A stretch of 27,309 bases of DNA from JAWLCA01 sp050485905 (GCA_050485905.1 JBJHCH010000038.1:1-27309), one strand, 5' to 3'. Shown: positions 1 through 8,644, numbered from the stretch's first letter. Notes: a model not told the origin generated them from the letters alone. Made by a program: numbers and translations.

Positions 1-29
1 ATCTTGCAGCCGCTATAGCAATGCCCGAA

Positions 30-106
<77 letters not shown>

Positions 107-113
107 AGCTAGT

Positions 114-133
114 GAGCCCGCGCGGGCGCTCTT
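114..133 (+). terminator. possible terminator after tRNA-Arg
   Basis: Just downstream of the tRNA, GAGC (114-117) can pair with GCTC (128-131) around the GC palindrome CCCGCGCGGG (117-126), followed by a short TT. The stem needs a bulge and there is no real T-run, so this is only a candidate. I see nothing else between here and the next gene at 274. Confidence 0.25.
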
Positions 134-273
134 GGGTCGATCCACGCAGATCCGTCGCTACGGATATCAGATCGCTTGTTTGGTATCGATTTCTCCTGAG
201 GAAGGTCGCGTAGGCCGTCGTCCATCATGGTGATTTCTGGTGATTTGGTCGAGGCCGCTACCTCGCAGAACGA

Positions 274-1068
274 ATGACCGTCCTGAACGCAAACCTTCCC
301 TTCGCCCCTTGGGCTGATTCCAGAACCCGCCGCCTTCCGGGAACTCAACCCCTCGACCCCGCCGACTGGTTGCGCGTGGCCGACAGCTACGCCGGCCAGA
401 TGGCTGAACGCGACCGTCTGATCTTCGAGCGGTCCGAAGAGGTTCACGCCCTCGACCCCGCCGCGCTGCCGGCTGCCCAGGAACTACTGTCCACGATCCT
501 GCCGCGCCTGCCCGCCCTCGGCTTTCTGATCGACGCCGCCAAGGTGACCCGCCCCGATGGCATCACCGTGGCTGTCGATCACGACAGGCCGCTCCTGACC
601 CTCGGCCGGCTGGTGCAGGAGGATCTCTGCCTGATGGAGAGGCGAGGCGCCGAGCATGTGCTGACCGGCGCGATCCTGTGCTTCCCGGCCAGTTGGACAC
701 TGTCCGAGAAATTCCTGCGCCCGTTGGTCCGCATCCACGAACCCGTCGCCAGCTATGACTCCGATATGGCGCGCCGCGTCCAGCGCCTGTTCGACGCAAT
801 CCACCCCGACCGCCCAATGTGGCGGGCCAATGCGCTGATCTATGACGAGCCGATCCTGCATCACCCCAAGACCGAAGCTGCCCGCCGCCCGCCGGCCCGC
901 GCCGACGCCGCCTATATCAGGTCGGAGCGTCAGTGCCTGCTGCGTCTGCCGCACACGGGCGCGGTGGTCTTCTCGATCCACACCTACATCGTCCACCGTG
1001 ACGCGCTGACCCCCGATCAGGCTGCCGCGCTGTCTGCGCATCCCCTGTCGCACGTCGCAGCGGAGTGA
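274..1068 (+). CDS. DUF3445 / haem-dependent oxidative N-demethylase family protein
   Basis: 264 residues. The sequence follows the DUF3445 (PF11927) pattern common in Rhodobacteraceae: an N-terminal PW-(x)-RxxRLPG segment (12-23), a Y-A-G-Q-M motif near 39-43, the block GRLVQEDLCL (111-120) followed by HVLTGAILCFPASW (128-141), the W-R-A-N-A-L segment near 183-188, and an R-S-E-R-Q motif (216-220) before SIHTY. In characterised members the family binds haem and oxidatively demethylates dimethylamine as part of a multi-subunit enzyme. The partner subunits are not in the window, so the substrate of this stand-alone copy is unknown. ATG 274 has only a weak ribosome binding site. It converges on glnA with a shared hairpin between them. 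Confidence 0.85.
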   Translation: MTVLNANLPFAPWADSRTRRLPGTQPLDPADWLRVADSYAGQMAERDRLIFERSEEVHALDPAALPAAQELLSTILPRLPALGFLIDAAKVTRPDGITVAVDHDRPLLTLGRLVQEDLCLMERRGAEHVLTGAILCFPASWTLSEKFLRPLVRIHEPVASYDSDMARRVQRLFDAIHPDRPMWRANALIYDEPILHHPKTEAARRPPARADAAYIRSERQCLLRLPHTGAVVFSIHTYIVHRDALTPDQAAALSAHPLSHVAAE

Positions 1069-1084
1069 TCGACACAAACGAGAA

Positions 1085-1104
1085 GGGGCGCCCGAAGGCG
1101 CCCC
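1085..1104. terminator. shared hairpin terminator between DUF3445 gene and glnA
   Basis: GGGGCGCC (1085-1092), loop CGAA, GGCGCCCC (1097-1104): a perfect 8-bp GC stem with a stable tetraloop, lying in the short gap between two convergent genes. On the minus strand it is followed by TTCTCGTTTG, on the plus strand by a weaker T stretch (ATCTTTCT). It probably serves both transcripts, more convincingly glnA. Confidence 0.75.
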
Positions 1105-1125
1105 GCACTGCTCAATCTTTCTGGA

Positions 1126-2532
1126 TCAGCAGGAGTAATACATCTGGTACTCGACCGGATGCGGCGTGTGCTCGTAGGCATAGACCTCTTCCCACTTCAG
1201 AGCCATGTAGCCCTCAAGCTGGTCCTTGGTGAACACGTCTCCTGCCAGCAGGAAGTCATGGTCTGCGGCCAGCGATTCAAGCGCCTCGCGCAGCGAACCG
1301 CAGACGGTCGGGATCTCTGCCAGTTCCTCCGGTGGCAGGTCGTAGAGATCCTTGTCCGAGGCGGGGCCGGGGTCGATCTTGTTCTTGATCCCGTCGATGC
1401 CGGCCATCAGCAGGGCCGCGAAGCACAGATAGGGGTTGGCGGCCGGATCGGGGAAGCGGGCTTCGACGCGCTTGGCCTTGGGGCTCTCGGTCCACGGAAT
1501 CCGTACGCAGCCCGAACGGTTGCGGGCCGAATAGGCGCGCAGCACCGGCGCCTCGAAGCCGGGGATGAGGCGCTTGTAGCTATTGGTCGACGGGTTGGTG
1601 ATCGCGTTCAGCGCCTTGGCATGCTTCAGGATGCCACCGATGAACCATAGCGCCTCCTGGCTCAGGTCGGCATACTTGTCACCAGCAAAGAGCGGCTTGC
1701 CGTCCTTCCAGATCGACATGTTGACATGCATGCCGGTGCCGTTGTCGCCCTTCATGGGCTTCGGCATGAAGGTCGCGCTGCGCCCATAGGCATGGGCCAC
1801 GTTATGGATCACGTACTTGTATTTCTGAAGCTGGTCGGCCTGATCGGTCAGCGTGCCGAAGATCAACCCAAGCTCATGCTGGTTCGACGCAACTTCGTGG
1901 TGATGCTTGTCCACCTTCATGCCGATGCGTTTCATCGTCGAGAGCATTTCCGACCGCAGATCCTGAGCGTGGTCGGTCGGGTTGACGGGGAAGTAGCCGC
2001 CCTTGACCCCGGCCCGGTGGCCCATATTGCCGACCTCGTATTCGGTGTCGGTGTTCCACGCACCGTCCACGGCGTCGATCTCGAACGCGACCTTGTTCAT
2101 CTTCACCGAATAGCGGACGTCGTCGAAGATGAAGAATTCGGCCTCGGGACCCCAGTAGGACGTGTCGCCGATCCCGGTGGATTTCAGATAGGCCTCTGCC
2201 TTGACTGCGGTGCCGCGCGGATCGCGATCATAGGGCTCGCCCGTATCCGGTTCGACCACGTTGCAATGCAGGCAGATGGTCTTCTCGGCATAGAACGGGT
2301 CGACATAAACCGAGTCGGTATCTGGCATGAGCTTCATGTCGGACTGGTCGATCGACTTCCAGCCGGCGACGGAAGACCCGTCGAACATGAATCCTTCTTC
2401 GAGGAAATCCTCGTCCACCTGATCGGCCAGCACGGTTACGTGCTGCAGCTTGCCGCGCGGGTCGGTGAAGCGGATGTCGACGTATTCGACGTCTTCATCC
2501 TTGATGATCTTGAGAACCTTGTCCGTGCTCAT
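1126..2532 (-). CDS. glnA: glutamine synthetase type I
   Basis: 468 residues, the normal length of bacterial GSI-beta dodecamer subunits. It makes glutamine from glutamate, ammonia and ATP in the cytoplasm. Diagnostic segments are present: FMFDGSSVAGW (48-58), GPEAEFF (128-134), the KPMKGDNGTGMHVN block (258-271), the NRSGCVRIP segment (338-346) and DLYDLPPEE near the C-terminus. The tyrosine of that last motif is residue 397, the position adenylylated by GlnE in the enterobacterial enzyme, so covalent regulation is likely. ATG 2532 is preceded by AAGG at a suitable distance. It lies 48 bp downstream of glnB, consistent with a glnBA operon, and ends before a strong hairpin. Confidence 0.98.
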   Translation of the reverse strand: MSTDKVLKIIKDEDVEYVDIRFTDPRGKLQHVTVLADQVDEDFLEEGFMFDGSSVAGWKSIDQSDMKLMPDTDSVYVDPFYAEKTICLHCNVVEPDTGEPYDRDPRGTAVKAEAYLKSTGIGDTSYWGPEAEFFIFDDVRYSVKMNKVAFEIDAVDGAWNTDTEYEVGNMGHRAGVKGGYFPVNPTDHAQDLRSEMLSTMKRIGMKVDKHHHEVASNQHELGLIFGTLTDQADQLQKYKYVIHNVAHAYGRSATFMPKPMKGDNGTGMHVNMSIWKDGKPLFAGDKYADLSQEALWFIGGILKHAKALNAITNPSTNSYKRLIPGFEAPVLRAYSARNRSGCVRIPWTESPKAKRVEARFPDPAANPYLCFAALLMAGIDGIKNKIDPGPASDKDLYDLPPEELAEIPTVCGSLREALESLAADHDFLLAGDVFTKDQLEGYMALKWEEVYAYEHTPHPVEYQMYYSC

Positions 2533-2580
2533 GTGGCCTTCATCCCCTTGATTGAGCCTTTGTTGTCAACTTGCATTCGG

Positions 2581-2919
2581 TCAGACGGCGTCTTCGCCGA
2601 TCTCTCCGGTGCGGATGCGGATGATCTGTTCGACTGGGGTGACGAATATCTTGCCATCACCGATCTTGTCGGTGCGGGCGGCCGCGATGATCGCCTCGAC
2701 CGCGGCATCGACCATATCATCCGGCAGGACGACCTCGATCTTCACCTTGGGCAGGAAATCGACCACATACTCGGCGCCGCGGTAGAGTTCCGTATGCCCC
2801 TTCTGGCGACCGAAGCCCTTCACCTCGATCACCGACAGGCCCTGGACCCCTGCTTCTTGCAGCGCTTCCTTCACCTCGTCGAGCTTGAAGGGCTTTATGA
2901 TCGCTTCGATCTTCTTCAT
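2581..2919 (-). CDS. glnB: nitrogen regulatory protein P-II
   Basis: 112 residues starting MKKIEAIIKPFKL. P-II is a trimeric signal protein that senses 2-oxoglutarate, ATP/ADP and, through uridylylation, glutamine; it controls GlnE and NtrB. The T-loop contains Tyr51 (R-G-A-E-Y-V), the uridylylation site, and the C-terminal half has the conserved GDGKIFV segment. ATG 2919 is chosen over an upstream in-frame start because it gives the standard N-terminus and has GGAAGG seven bases upstream. GlnB rather than GlnK is inferred from linkage to glnA and absence of amtB. Confidence 0.97.
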   Translation of the reverse strand: MKKIEAIIKPFKLDEVKEALQEAGVQGLSVIEVKGFGRQKGHTELYRGAEYVVDFLPKVKIEVVLPDDMVDAAVEAIIAAARTDKIGDGKIFVTPVEQIIRIRTGEIGEDAV

Positions 2920-3095
2920 GGCGCACCTTCCCCCCAAAAACATCCGCTCGGCTCTGTCTGACCACTTTCGCCAACCGGCCACAATTCGATAGGGTGCCGG
3001 GTGCGGGCTCGGGTCGGGGATTCCGATGCGTGTGCCTAAATTTTGTACAGACAGACCGAAAAGACGGCAATGCGCGAACGAAAATCAGGGGCGAC

Positions 3096-4550
3096 ATGAC
3101 CGAGTTGCTCACAACTGCCCAAATGCGCGCCATCGAGGCGGCCGCCTTTGCCAGCGGAACCGACAGCCGGGCGCTGATGGAGCGCGCAGGCAGCGCGGTG
3201 GTGGGCCGGATCCTGACGCGCTGGCCGGAACCAGGGCGTGTGGCGGTTCTGTGCGGTCCCGGCAATAACGGCGGCGACGGGTTCGTCATCGCGCGGCAGC
3301 TTGCAGAGAGGGGCTGGTCTGTATCCGTTCATCTGTTTGGTGATACCGGTCGGCTGCCGCCGGATGCGCGCGCCAATCACGATCGATGGGCGGCAGAGCA
3401 CCCTGTTTCCACGTTGGAGTCCTTTGCGCCGGCGCGGGCGGACTTGGTAGTCGATGCGCTGTTCGGTATCGGGATGACCCGCCCGATGGCACCTTCCGCG
3501 GCGCTGGCCGCGCTGAACGCCTCGGAGGTGCCCGTGGTGGCGGTGGACCTTCCGAGCGGACTCGATGCAGATACCGGTGAGGCGCGGTTGCCGGCGTTGC
3601 ATGCGGTCCTGACAGTGACGTTTCACCGCGGCAAGCCGGGGCACTATCTTGGTGCCGGGCCGGATCACTGCGGCGAACTTTCGGTAGCGGACATCGGGCT
3701 GAGCGAGGTCCCGGACGAAGCGATCCGGGTCGTGGAGGCGCCCTCGCCGACTGTGCTGTCTAAGGCGCCCGCGTCTCATAAATACGGCCACGGGCATGTG
3801 CTGGTGCTGTCGGGTGGCGTGGGTCACGGCGGTGCTGCGCGGCTCGCGGCGCGGGCGGCGTTGCGCGTGGGCGCCGGGCTGGTCACGCTGGTGTGCCCGC
3901 CCGCGGCGCTGATCGAGAATGCCGCGCGGCTGGATGCGGTCATGCTGCGCACGGTTGCCGACGCGACGGGGCTTCGCGCGATCCTCGCGGATCCACGAGT
4001 CACAGCGCTCTGCCTCGGGCCGGGTCTCGGGCTGGACCGCGCGCGCGCTTTGGTGCCGGTGGCGCTTGCCGCGCGGAGCGCCACGGTACTCGATGCCGAT
4101 GCGCTGACGGCCTATGCCGATGCCCCGCAGACGCTCTTTGCCGCGCTGCACTCCGCCTGCCTGCTGACCCCGCATGGGGGTGAGTTCGCACGTCTGTTCC
4201 CCGATCTCGACCTTACCGATCCGGTGCCTGCGGTGCGCGAGGCCGCCGTCCGCGCCGGCTGCACGGTGCTGCTGAAGGGGCGGGCTACGTTGATCGCGGC
4301 CCCGGACGGCAAAATTGCGCTGCATGCTGCGGCCTACGGGCGTGAGGCGCCCTGGCTCGCCAGCGGCGGTTCTGGCGATGTTCTGGCGGGACTCGCAACG
4401 GGTCTGATGGCGCGCGGTCAGGCGCCGTGGGATGCCGCTGCGCGTGCCGCCTGGTTGCATGTCGAGGCGGCGCGCATGATCGGCCCGGGCCTGATTGCCG
4501 AGGATCTGCCGGAGGCTTTGCCCGCCGTTCTGCGCCGGATGGGCGCATGA
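3096..4550 (+). CDS. nnr: bifunctional NAD(P)H-hydrate epimerase / ADP-dependent NAD(P)H-hydrate dehydratase
   Basis: 484 residues, the usual size of the fused repair enzyme. The N-terminal YjeF_N epimerase domain (about 1-215) has LMERAG and the loop GPGNNGGDG (54-62). The C-terminal ribokinase-like dehydratase domain (about 225-480) has HKYGHGHVLVLSGG and near its end ASGGSGDVLAG, the conserved nucleotide-site motif. Together they epimerise and dehydrate damaged NAD(P)HX back to NAD(P)H. ATG 3096 is preferred over an upstream in-frame ATG (2994) because AGGGG sits just before it and the protein then begins at the usual residue. It is divergent from glnB with about 176 bp between the two starts. 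Confidence 0.95.
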   Translation: MTELLTTAQMRAIEAAAFASGTDSRALMERAGSAVVGRILTRWPEPGRVAVLCGPGNNGGDGFVIARQLAERGWSVSVHLFGDTGRLPPDARANHDRWAAEHPVSTLESFAPARADLVVDALFGIGMTRPMAPSAALAALNASEVPVVAVDLPSGLDADTGEARLPALHAVLTVTFHRGKPGHYLGAGPDHCGELSVADIGLSEVPDEAIRVVEAPSPTVLSKAPASHKYGHGHVLVLSGGVGHGGAARLAARAALRVGAGLVTLVCPPAALIENAARLDAVMLRTVADATGLRAILADPRVTALCLGPGLGLDRARALVPVALAARSATVLDADALTAYADAPQTLFAALHSACLLTPHGGEFARLFPDLDLTDPVPAVREAAVRAGCTVLLKGRATLIAAPDGKIALHAAAYGREAPWLASGGSGDVLAGLATGLMARGQAPWDAAARAAWLHVEAARMIGPGLIAEDLPEALPAVLRRMGA

Positions 4551-4587
4551 GGCACGCCGTGCCGCCGGTCATCGCGGTCGGCTCAAT

Positions 4588-4593
4588 TATAAT
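4588..4593 (+). promoter_or_regulatory. candidate -10 box upstream of the 147-residue gene
   Basis: An exact TATAAT lies in the only AT-rich patch between nnr and the next plus-strand start, about 95 bases before ATG 4689. I see no good -35 hexamer 16-18 bases upstream, so this is a candidate only. Confidence 0.35.
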
Positions 4594-4688
4594 GATCTTT
4601 TAACGTTCTCTACCTAGCGTCACCTGCATCGCGATCATGTTCCGTCGTCGCGCCCGTACCGCGCGACCCGTATCAGAGGTCAGGGACG

Positions 4689-5132
4689 ATGCAGACCGAG
4701 ACCAAGTTTCTCCGATTCGATGCCTCCCGCTGCCGGCCGGGACTGAGGTGGCGCGCCAACAACATGATCCGGGCGCTGCTCGACGAAGATGTTGCTGACC
4801 GCTGGGCAAGCCATCCCGAAACGGAAGGTGACAGCATAACCCCAGATGATCTGGCAGGCTTGGTGCCAAGGCCGCGGGACATGTGGCGCGTCAACGACGC
4901 GACGCTTGCCTGCATGCTGCAGGATTTCGCGGTCATGGGTATTTTTGCCGTGCAATCGGGCCAGTTCGATGATCGCAGCCTGCTGGAGCCGCTGATGGAT
5001 CTGCAGGCGACCGCTTGTGCAGTCGCGCGAAACTGCGCTTCCGGATGCGGCGCCTCTGTCGACTCGTTCCCCGCGCGGGACATCTCGGCGGCGATGACAG
5101 GCATTTCCCTGCTGCGTGGCGGGGTGTCGTAG
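4689..5132 (+). CDS. hypothetical protein, 147 residues
   Basis: I do not recognise the family. The frame is supported by CAGGG at a good distance before ATG 4689, by GC-rich third codon positions typical of the neighbours, and by the lack of a better frame on either strand. The product is soluble and mildly acidic. It has no signal peptide or membrane segment, a tryptophan- and proline-containing stretch near 45-66, a helical-looking middle part and two close cysteines (N-C-A-S-G-C) near 114-119. It stands alone between nnr and a convergent aminotransferase, with a candidate promoter of its own. About 120 bases of apparently empty sequence follow it. Confidence 0.6.
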   Translation: MQTETKFLRFDASRCRPGLRWRANNMIRALLDEDVADRWASHPETEGDSITPDDLAGLVPRPRDMWRVNDATLACMLQDFAVMGIFAVQSGQFDDRSLLEPLMDLQATACAVARNCASGCGASVDSFPARDISAAMTGISLLRGGVS

Positions 5133-5252
5133 GCGCGCGCAGAACGGCTGCACTGGATCGGCTGCTTGCAGGACCAGTTCGCAAACTTGTTGCTACAGTG
5201 TTATGTGCTGCGAAACCCCTGCGATTAGGCGAGTTATTCCTCTGAAGCGGGT

Positions 5253-6446
5253 TCAGCCGTGTCTTTTCGCGCCGTCTAACGCCGCGAGGCGCTCGAACAG
5301 GCGGCCTATTCCGGCGCGGTCCACGTTGGCGAAGGCGATGCGAAGTTGCCGCTGGCCCTCGGCCGAGCCTTCGGGGGTGAACATGGTTCCGGGCAGCATC
5401 AGGACACCCGCATCGCGCACCATCCGGCGGCAGAGCGCGTCGGACGCCTCGTCGAACGCGTGTTCGGCATAGGCGAAATAGGCGCCACAGCCCAGCAGGC
5501 GCCAGCCGGGCAGGCGCGGAAAACCCTGTTCCATCGCGGCGCGGCGGTCGAGGATCTCTGCCCGTTCGCCCGCGACCCATTGGCCGAGGTTGCGCATCCC
5601 CCAGAGCGCGGCGCGCTGGCCAAGCTGGTTGGGGCAGATTGCCACGGTATCGAGGAACTTTTCCATCTGCGCCAGCTGCCCGGCATCGGCCACCACCGCG
5701 CCGACGCGGTGGCCGGTCAGCCGGTATGCCTTGGAGAAGGAATAGAGGTGGATCAGCGTGCCGGCCCAGTCGGGATCAGCGAACAGGTCGTGCGGCGCGC
5801 CGCTGCGGGCGTCGAAATCGCGGTAGGTCTCGTCCACGATCAGGGCGAGGCCGCGGGCCTGCGCGAGGTCGAAGAAGGCGCGGACAACTTCGGCAGGGTA
5901 TTCCGCCCCCGCCGGGTTGTTGGGCGTGACCAGCACGATGGCGCGGGTCCGCGGCGTGATCAGCGCCGCCGCACGTTCGGGGTCGGGGATCAGGCTGTCG
6001 CCGGTGGGCAGGGGCACGGTCGTGACGCCCTGCATGTCCAGCCACATCTTGTGATTGAAGTACCAGGGCGTCGGCAGGATGACCTCATCGCCCGCGCCGG
6101 CCAGCGTTGCCATGATGGCGACGAAGGCCATGTTGCAGCCCGAGGTGATGGCGACCTGGGCGGGCGCGATCTGCCCGCCGTAGCCAGCCGACCATTGCGC
6201 CGCGATCTCTGCCCGCAATTCCGGCAGCCCCAGCACGGGGCCGTAGAGATGCGCCGCATCCTCGGTCAATGCGGCCTCGGCGATCGCCTGCCGCAGGGCG
6301 AGCGGGGGCGGGTCAACCGGCGCGGCCTGGCTGACATTGATAAGCGGGCGGTCGGGCGGGAACGTCACGCCATCCAGCCAGCGCCGCGCCTCCATCACCG
6401 GGGGGGCGAAGGTGGCCGCCATCGCGGGATTGAGGGGGAGCGTCAC
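5253..6446 (-). CDS. pyridoxal-phosphate aminotransferase, class I/II
   Basis: 397 residues with the fold-type I pattern: TPNNPAG (174-180), the Asp-x-x-Tyr of VDETYRDF (Asp205, Tyr208), the Schiff-base lysine in SFSKAYRLTGHRVG (Lys239), and a C-terminal Q-L-R-I-A-F segment with the carboxylate-binding arginine (Arg369). The substrate cannot be assigned from sequence alone; aspartate- or aromatic-type aminotransferases are possible. The frame starts with GTG 6446, two bases after the stop of the phosphoribosyltransferase gene, so translation is probably coupled. An ATG at 6422 is an alternative start. It is the last gene of a fabI-gpt-aminotransferase cluster. Confidence 0.88.
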   Translation of the reverse strand: MTLPLNPAMAATFAPPVMEARRWLDGVTFPPDRPLINVSQAAPVDPPPLALRQAIAEAALTEDAAHLYGPVLGLPELRAEIAAQWSAGYGGQIAPAQVAITSGCNMAFVAIMATLAGAGDEVILPTPWYFNHKMWLDMQGVTTVPLPTGDSLIPDPERAAALITPRTRAIVLVTPNNPAGAEYPAEVVRAFFDLAQARGLALIVDETYRDFDARSGAPHDLFADPDWAGTLIHLYSFSKAYRLTGHRVGAVVADAGQLAQMEKFLDTVAICPNQLGQRAALWGMRNLGQWVAGERAEILDRRAAMEQGFPRLPGWRLLGCGAYFAYAEHAFDEASDALCRRMVRDAGVLMLPGTMFTPEGSAEGQRQLRIAFANVDRAGIGRLFERLAALDGAKRHG

Positions 6447-6448
6447 GG

Positions 6449-6955
6449 TCAGTCGCGGCCCCGATAGGGTTCGACATATTGCAGCGCCATGTCCCAGGGG
6501 AAGAAGATCCAGGTGTCCTGGCTGACCTCGGTGATGAAGGTATCGACCATCGGCCGGCCCTGCGGCTTGGCATAGACCGTTGCAAAATGCGCCTTGGGGT
6601 AAAGCGCGCGGACCAGTTCCAGCGTCTTGCCGGTATCGACCAGATCGTCGACGATCAGCACGCCCTCGCCATCCGGGCCCATGATCTCGGCCTGCGGGGC
6701 CTTTATGACGCGGGGTTCGGACTGCGCCTGCTTGTCGTAGCTTTTCACGCTGATCGTATCGACGACGCGGATGTCGAGTTCCCGGCTGACGATCATCGCG
6801 GGGGCCATGCCGCCGCGGGTGATGGCGACGACCGCGCGCCAGTAGCCGTCATCCGGCCCGTGGCCATCGAGCCGCCAGGCGAGCGCGCGGCTGTCGCGGT
6901 GGATCTGGTCCCAGCTGACGTGAAAGCCCTTTTCATGCGGCAGCCGGTCGTTCAT
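6449..6955 (-). CDS. gpt: xanthine(-guanine) phosphoribosyltransferase
   Basis: 168 residues, close to enterobacterial Gpt. It would convert xanthine or guanine plus PRPP to the nucleotide for purine salvage. The PRPP-binding loop is GVLIVDDLVDTGKT (98-111), and VAITRGGMAPA (43-53) is the other conserved phosphate loop. The C-terminal W-I-F-F-P-W-D segment is typical of XGPRT. ATG 6955 overlaps the fabI stop by four bases (ATGA), so the two genes are translationally coupled. Confidence 0.92.
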   Translation of the reverse strand: MNDRLPHEKGFHVSWDQIHRDSRALAWRLDGHGPDDGYWRAVVAITRGGMAPAMIVSRELDIRVVDTISVKSYDKQAQSEPRVIKAPQAEIMGPDGEGVLIVDDLVDTGKTLELVRALYPKAHFATVYAKPQGRPMVDTFITEVSQDTWIFFPWDMALQYVEPYRGRD

Positions 6956-7782
6956 TGCGCGGCCTCCTTGCGGCCCGTCACCGCGTCGATGTCGGGGGCG
7001 TCCACCGCCTTCATGCCGACGACATGGTAGCCGGCATCGACATGCAGCACCTCTCCCGTCACGCCGGAGCCGAGATCGGACAGCAGGTAGAGCGCGGATT
7101 TGCCGACTTCCTCTTGCGTGACGTTGCGGCGGAGCGGGCTGTTCAGCTCGTTCCACTTCATGATGTAGCGGAAATCGCCGATGCCGCTGGCGGCCAGCGT
7201 CTTGATCGGGCCGGCGGAGATGGCGTTGACGCGGATGCCGTCCTTGCCCAGATCCTCGGCCAGGTATTTCACCGACGCCTCCAGCCCCGCCTTGGCGACG
7301 CCCATGACGTTGTAATGCGGCATCACCTTCTCGGCGCCGTAATAGGTCATTGTCAGCAGGCTGCCGCCGGGCGACATCAGCTTTTCCGCGCGCTGGCAGA
7401 CGGCGGTGAAGGAATAGACCGAGATATCCATCGTCATTGCGAAATTGGCGCGGGTCGTATCGACGTAGCGGCCGCGCAATTCGCCCTTGTCGGAAAAGCC
7501 GATGGCATGGACGACGAAATCGAGGCTGCCCCAGAGATCGGAAATGCGGGCGAAAAGCGCGTCGAGGCTGGCCTCGTCGGCCACGTCGCAGGGGATGAGT
7601 TCGGTCGAGCCGACCGAGGCGGCCAGCGGTTCGACCCGTTTGCGCAGCGCGTCGCCCTGATAGGAAAACGCCAGTTCCGCGCCCTGATCGGCGCAGGCCT
7701 TGGCGATGCCCCAGGCGATGGACTTGTCGTTCGCAACCCCCATGATCAGGCCGCGCCGGCCCTTCATCAACTCTCCGGTCAT
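6952..7782 (-). CDS. fabI: enoyl-[acyl-carrier-protein] reductase (NADH)
   Basis: 276 residues. It catalyses the last reduction in each cycle of type II fatty acid synthesis. The alphaproteobacterial FabI signature GLIMGVAN-x-x-SIAWGIA (11-27) is the NADH-binding segment. The catalytic Tyr157-x6-Lys164 lies in YNVMGVAKAG, with the accompanying Tyr147/148 of TYYGAEK and a final GYHVVGM near the C-terminus. ATG 7782 is chosen. An ATG at 7767 has a better GGAG-type site five bases ahead and would still leave the whole domain, while the GTG at 7788 is least likely. It is divergent from pdxH. Confidence 0.96.
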   Translation of the reverse strand: MTGELMKGRRGLIMGVANDKSIAWGIAKACADQGAELAFSYQGDALRKRVEPLAASVGSTELIPCDVADEASLDALFARISDLWGSLDFVVHAIGFSDKGELRGRYVDTTRANFAMTMDISVYSFTAVCQRAEKLMSPGGSLLTMTYYGAEKVMPHYNVMGVAKAGLEASVKYLAEDLGKDGIRVNAISAGPIKTLAASGIGDFRYIMKWNELNSPLRRNVTQEEVGKSALYLLSDLGSGVTGEVLHVDAGYHVVGMKAVDAPDIDAVTGRKEAAQ

Positions 7783-7814
7783 CGCCACCCCATCCCGTCC
7801 CGTTCCGTGGCAGA

Positions 7815-7843
7815 GGTTTACGCCGATAACCGCGGTCCATCAA
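7815..7843 (-). promoter_or_regulatory. candidate promoter for fabI
   Basis: On the minus strand TTGATG (7843-7838) is followed after exactly 17 bases by TAAACC (7820-7815), about 33 bases before the fabI ATG. The hexamer matches are partial (4/6 and 3/6). The position in the divergent fabI/pdxH gap makes it plausible but not proven. Confidence 0.3.
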
Positions 7844-7921
7844 GGCGGCGCATCACGGCCGGCTGGACGTTGTGCCGGCGGGGTCTATGATCCGGGTCGG
7901 ACGGGACGGCAGGGGGCGGGC

Positions 7922-8527
7922 ATGAGCGACCGGACGGGAATATTCGCGGGTGACGATCCGTTCGCGATTGCGCGGGCCTGGCTGGCCGAGGCCGGGGCGC
8001 AGGAGCCGAACGATCCCGACGCCATCGCGCTGGCCACGGTGGATGCCGAGGGGCTGCCGAATGCGCGGATGGTGCTGCTGAAGGCGATCGAGGACGGGGC
8101 GTTCGTGTTCTACACCAACTACGGCAGCGCCAAGGCGCGCGAGATCGAGGGCGCGGGCAAGGCGGCATTCGTGATGCACTGGAAAAGCCTGCGCCGGCAG
8201 ATACGGGTGCGGGGCCTGACCAGCCGCGAGGAGGGGCCGGCGGCGGATGCCTATTATGCCAGCCGGTCGCTGAAAAGCCGGCTGGGGGCCTGGGCCTCGC
8301 GCCAGTCGGAGCCGCTGTCGTCGCGCACCCATCTGATGGCCGAGGTGGCGAAGGTGACCGCGACTCAGGGGGCCAACCCGAAGCGCCCGCCGTTCTGGGG
8401 GGGAATCAGGATCACGCCGCTGGAGATCGAGTTCTGGGCCGACGGTGCCTTCCGTCTTCACGACCGGTTTCAGTGGCACCGGCAAGATCCCGCCGACGCT
8501 TGGACCGTTCGGCGGTTGAATCCATGA
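7922..8527 (+). CDS. pdxH: pyridoxamine 5'-phosphate oxidase
   Basis: 201 residues, the normal size. This FMN flavoenzyme oxidises pyridoxine or pyridoxamine 5'-phosphate to PLP. The family pattern is clear: PNARMVLLKA near the N-terminal third, FVFYTNYGSAKAREI, the FMN-contacting W-K-S-L-R-R-Q-I-R-V-R-G segment, SRQSEPLSSR and the C-terminal block W-x(9)-R-L-H-D-R then RLNP. ATG 7922 is preceded by AGGGGG. A longer in-frame opening upstream is not supported. PLP made here serves enzymes such as the aminotransferases in this window, but that link is only general. Confidence 0.96.
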   Translation: MSDRTGIFAGDDPFAIARAWLAEAGAQEPNDPDAIALATVDAEGLPNARMVLLKAIEDGAFVFYTNYGSAKAREIEGAGKAAFVMHWKSLRRQIRVRGLTSREEGPAADAYYASRSLKSRLGAWASRQSEPLSSRTHLMAEVAKVTATQGANPKRPPFWGGIRITPLEIEFWADGAFRLHDRFQWHRQDPADAWTVRRLNP

Positions 8528-8578
8528 GATCGAGGCTTTGCGAAATGCACGGCACGGTTGCAGAATGAAAAATGTGCC

Positions 8579-8605
8579 TTGATCCGTGTTAATTCATGTT
8601 AACAC
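8579..8605 (+). promoter_or_regulatory. operator-like palindrome and candidate promoter of the cold-shock gene
   Basis: GTGTTAATTCATGTTAACAC (8586-8605) is an inverted repeat with perfect 7-bp arms (GTGTTAA / TTAACAC) and a 6-base spacer, in an AT-rich island unlike the surrounding GC-rich DNA. A -35-like TTGATC (8579-8584) touches its left edge, and a TTAACA within the right arm could be a -10. Transcription would then begin after 8606, favouring translation from ATG 8645. A regulator bound here would block the promoter. The regulator is unknown. Confidence 0.5.
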
Positions 8606-8644
8606 ATGGAGGCCGAACAAATAAAAACGGCAGGGCAGGGTGTG

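Noticed and set aside
1726..2961. A 411-codon plus-strand frame opposite glnA and glnB
   Set aside because: Shadow of highly conserved genes on the minus strand.
2920..3095. NtrC or sigma-54 sites in the glnB/nnr divergent region
   Set aside because: I looked for TGGCAC-N5-TTGC and for NtrC-type inverted repeats and found no convincing match on either strand.
3036..4460. A 474-codon open frame on the minus strand opposite nnr
   Set aside because: Its translation is Arg/Gln/His-rich low-information sequence typical of the antisense of a GC-rich gene, and nnr on the other strand has all expected motifs.
7783..7921. A riboswitch or leader structure before pdxH or fabI
   Set aside because: The 140-base gap has no recognisable conserved RNA architecture.
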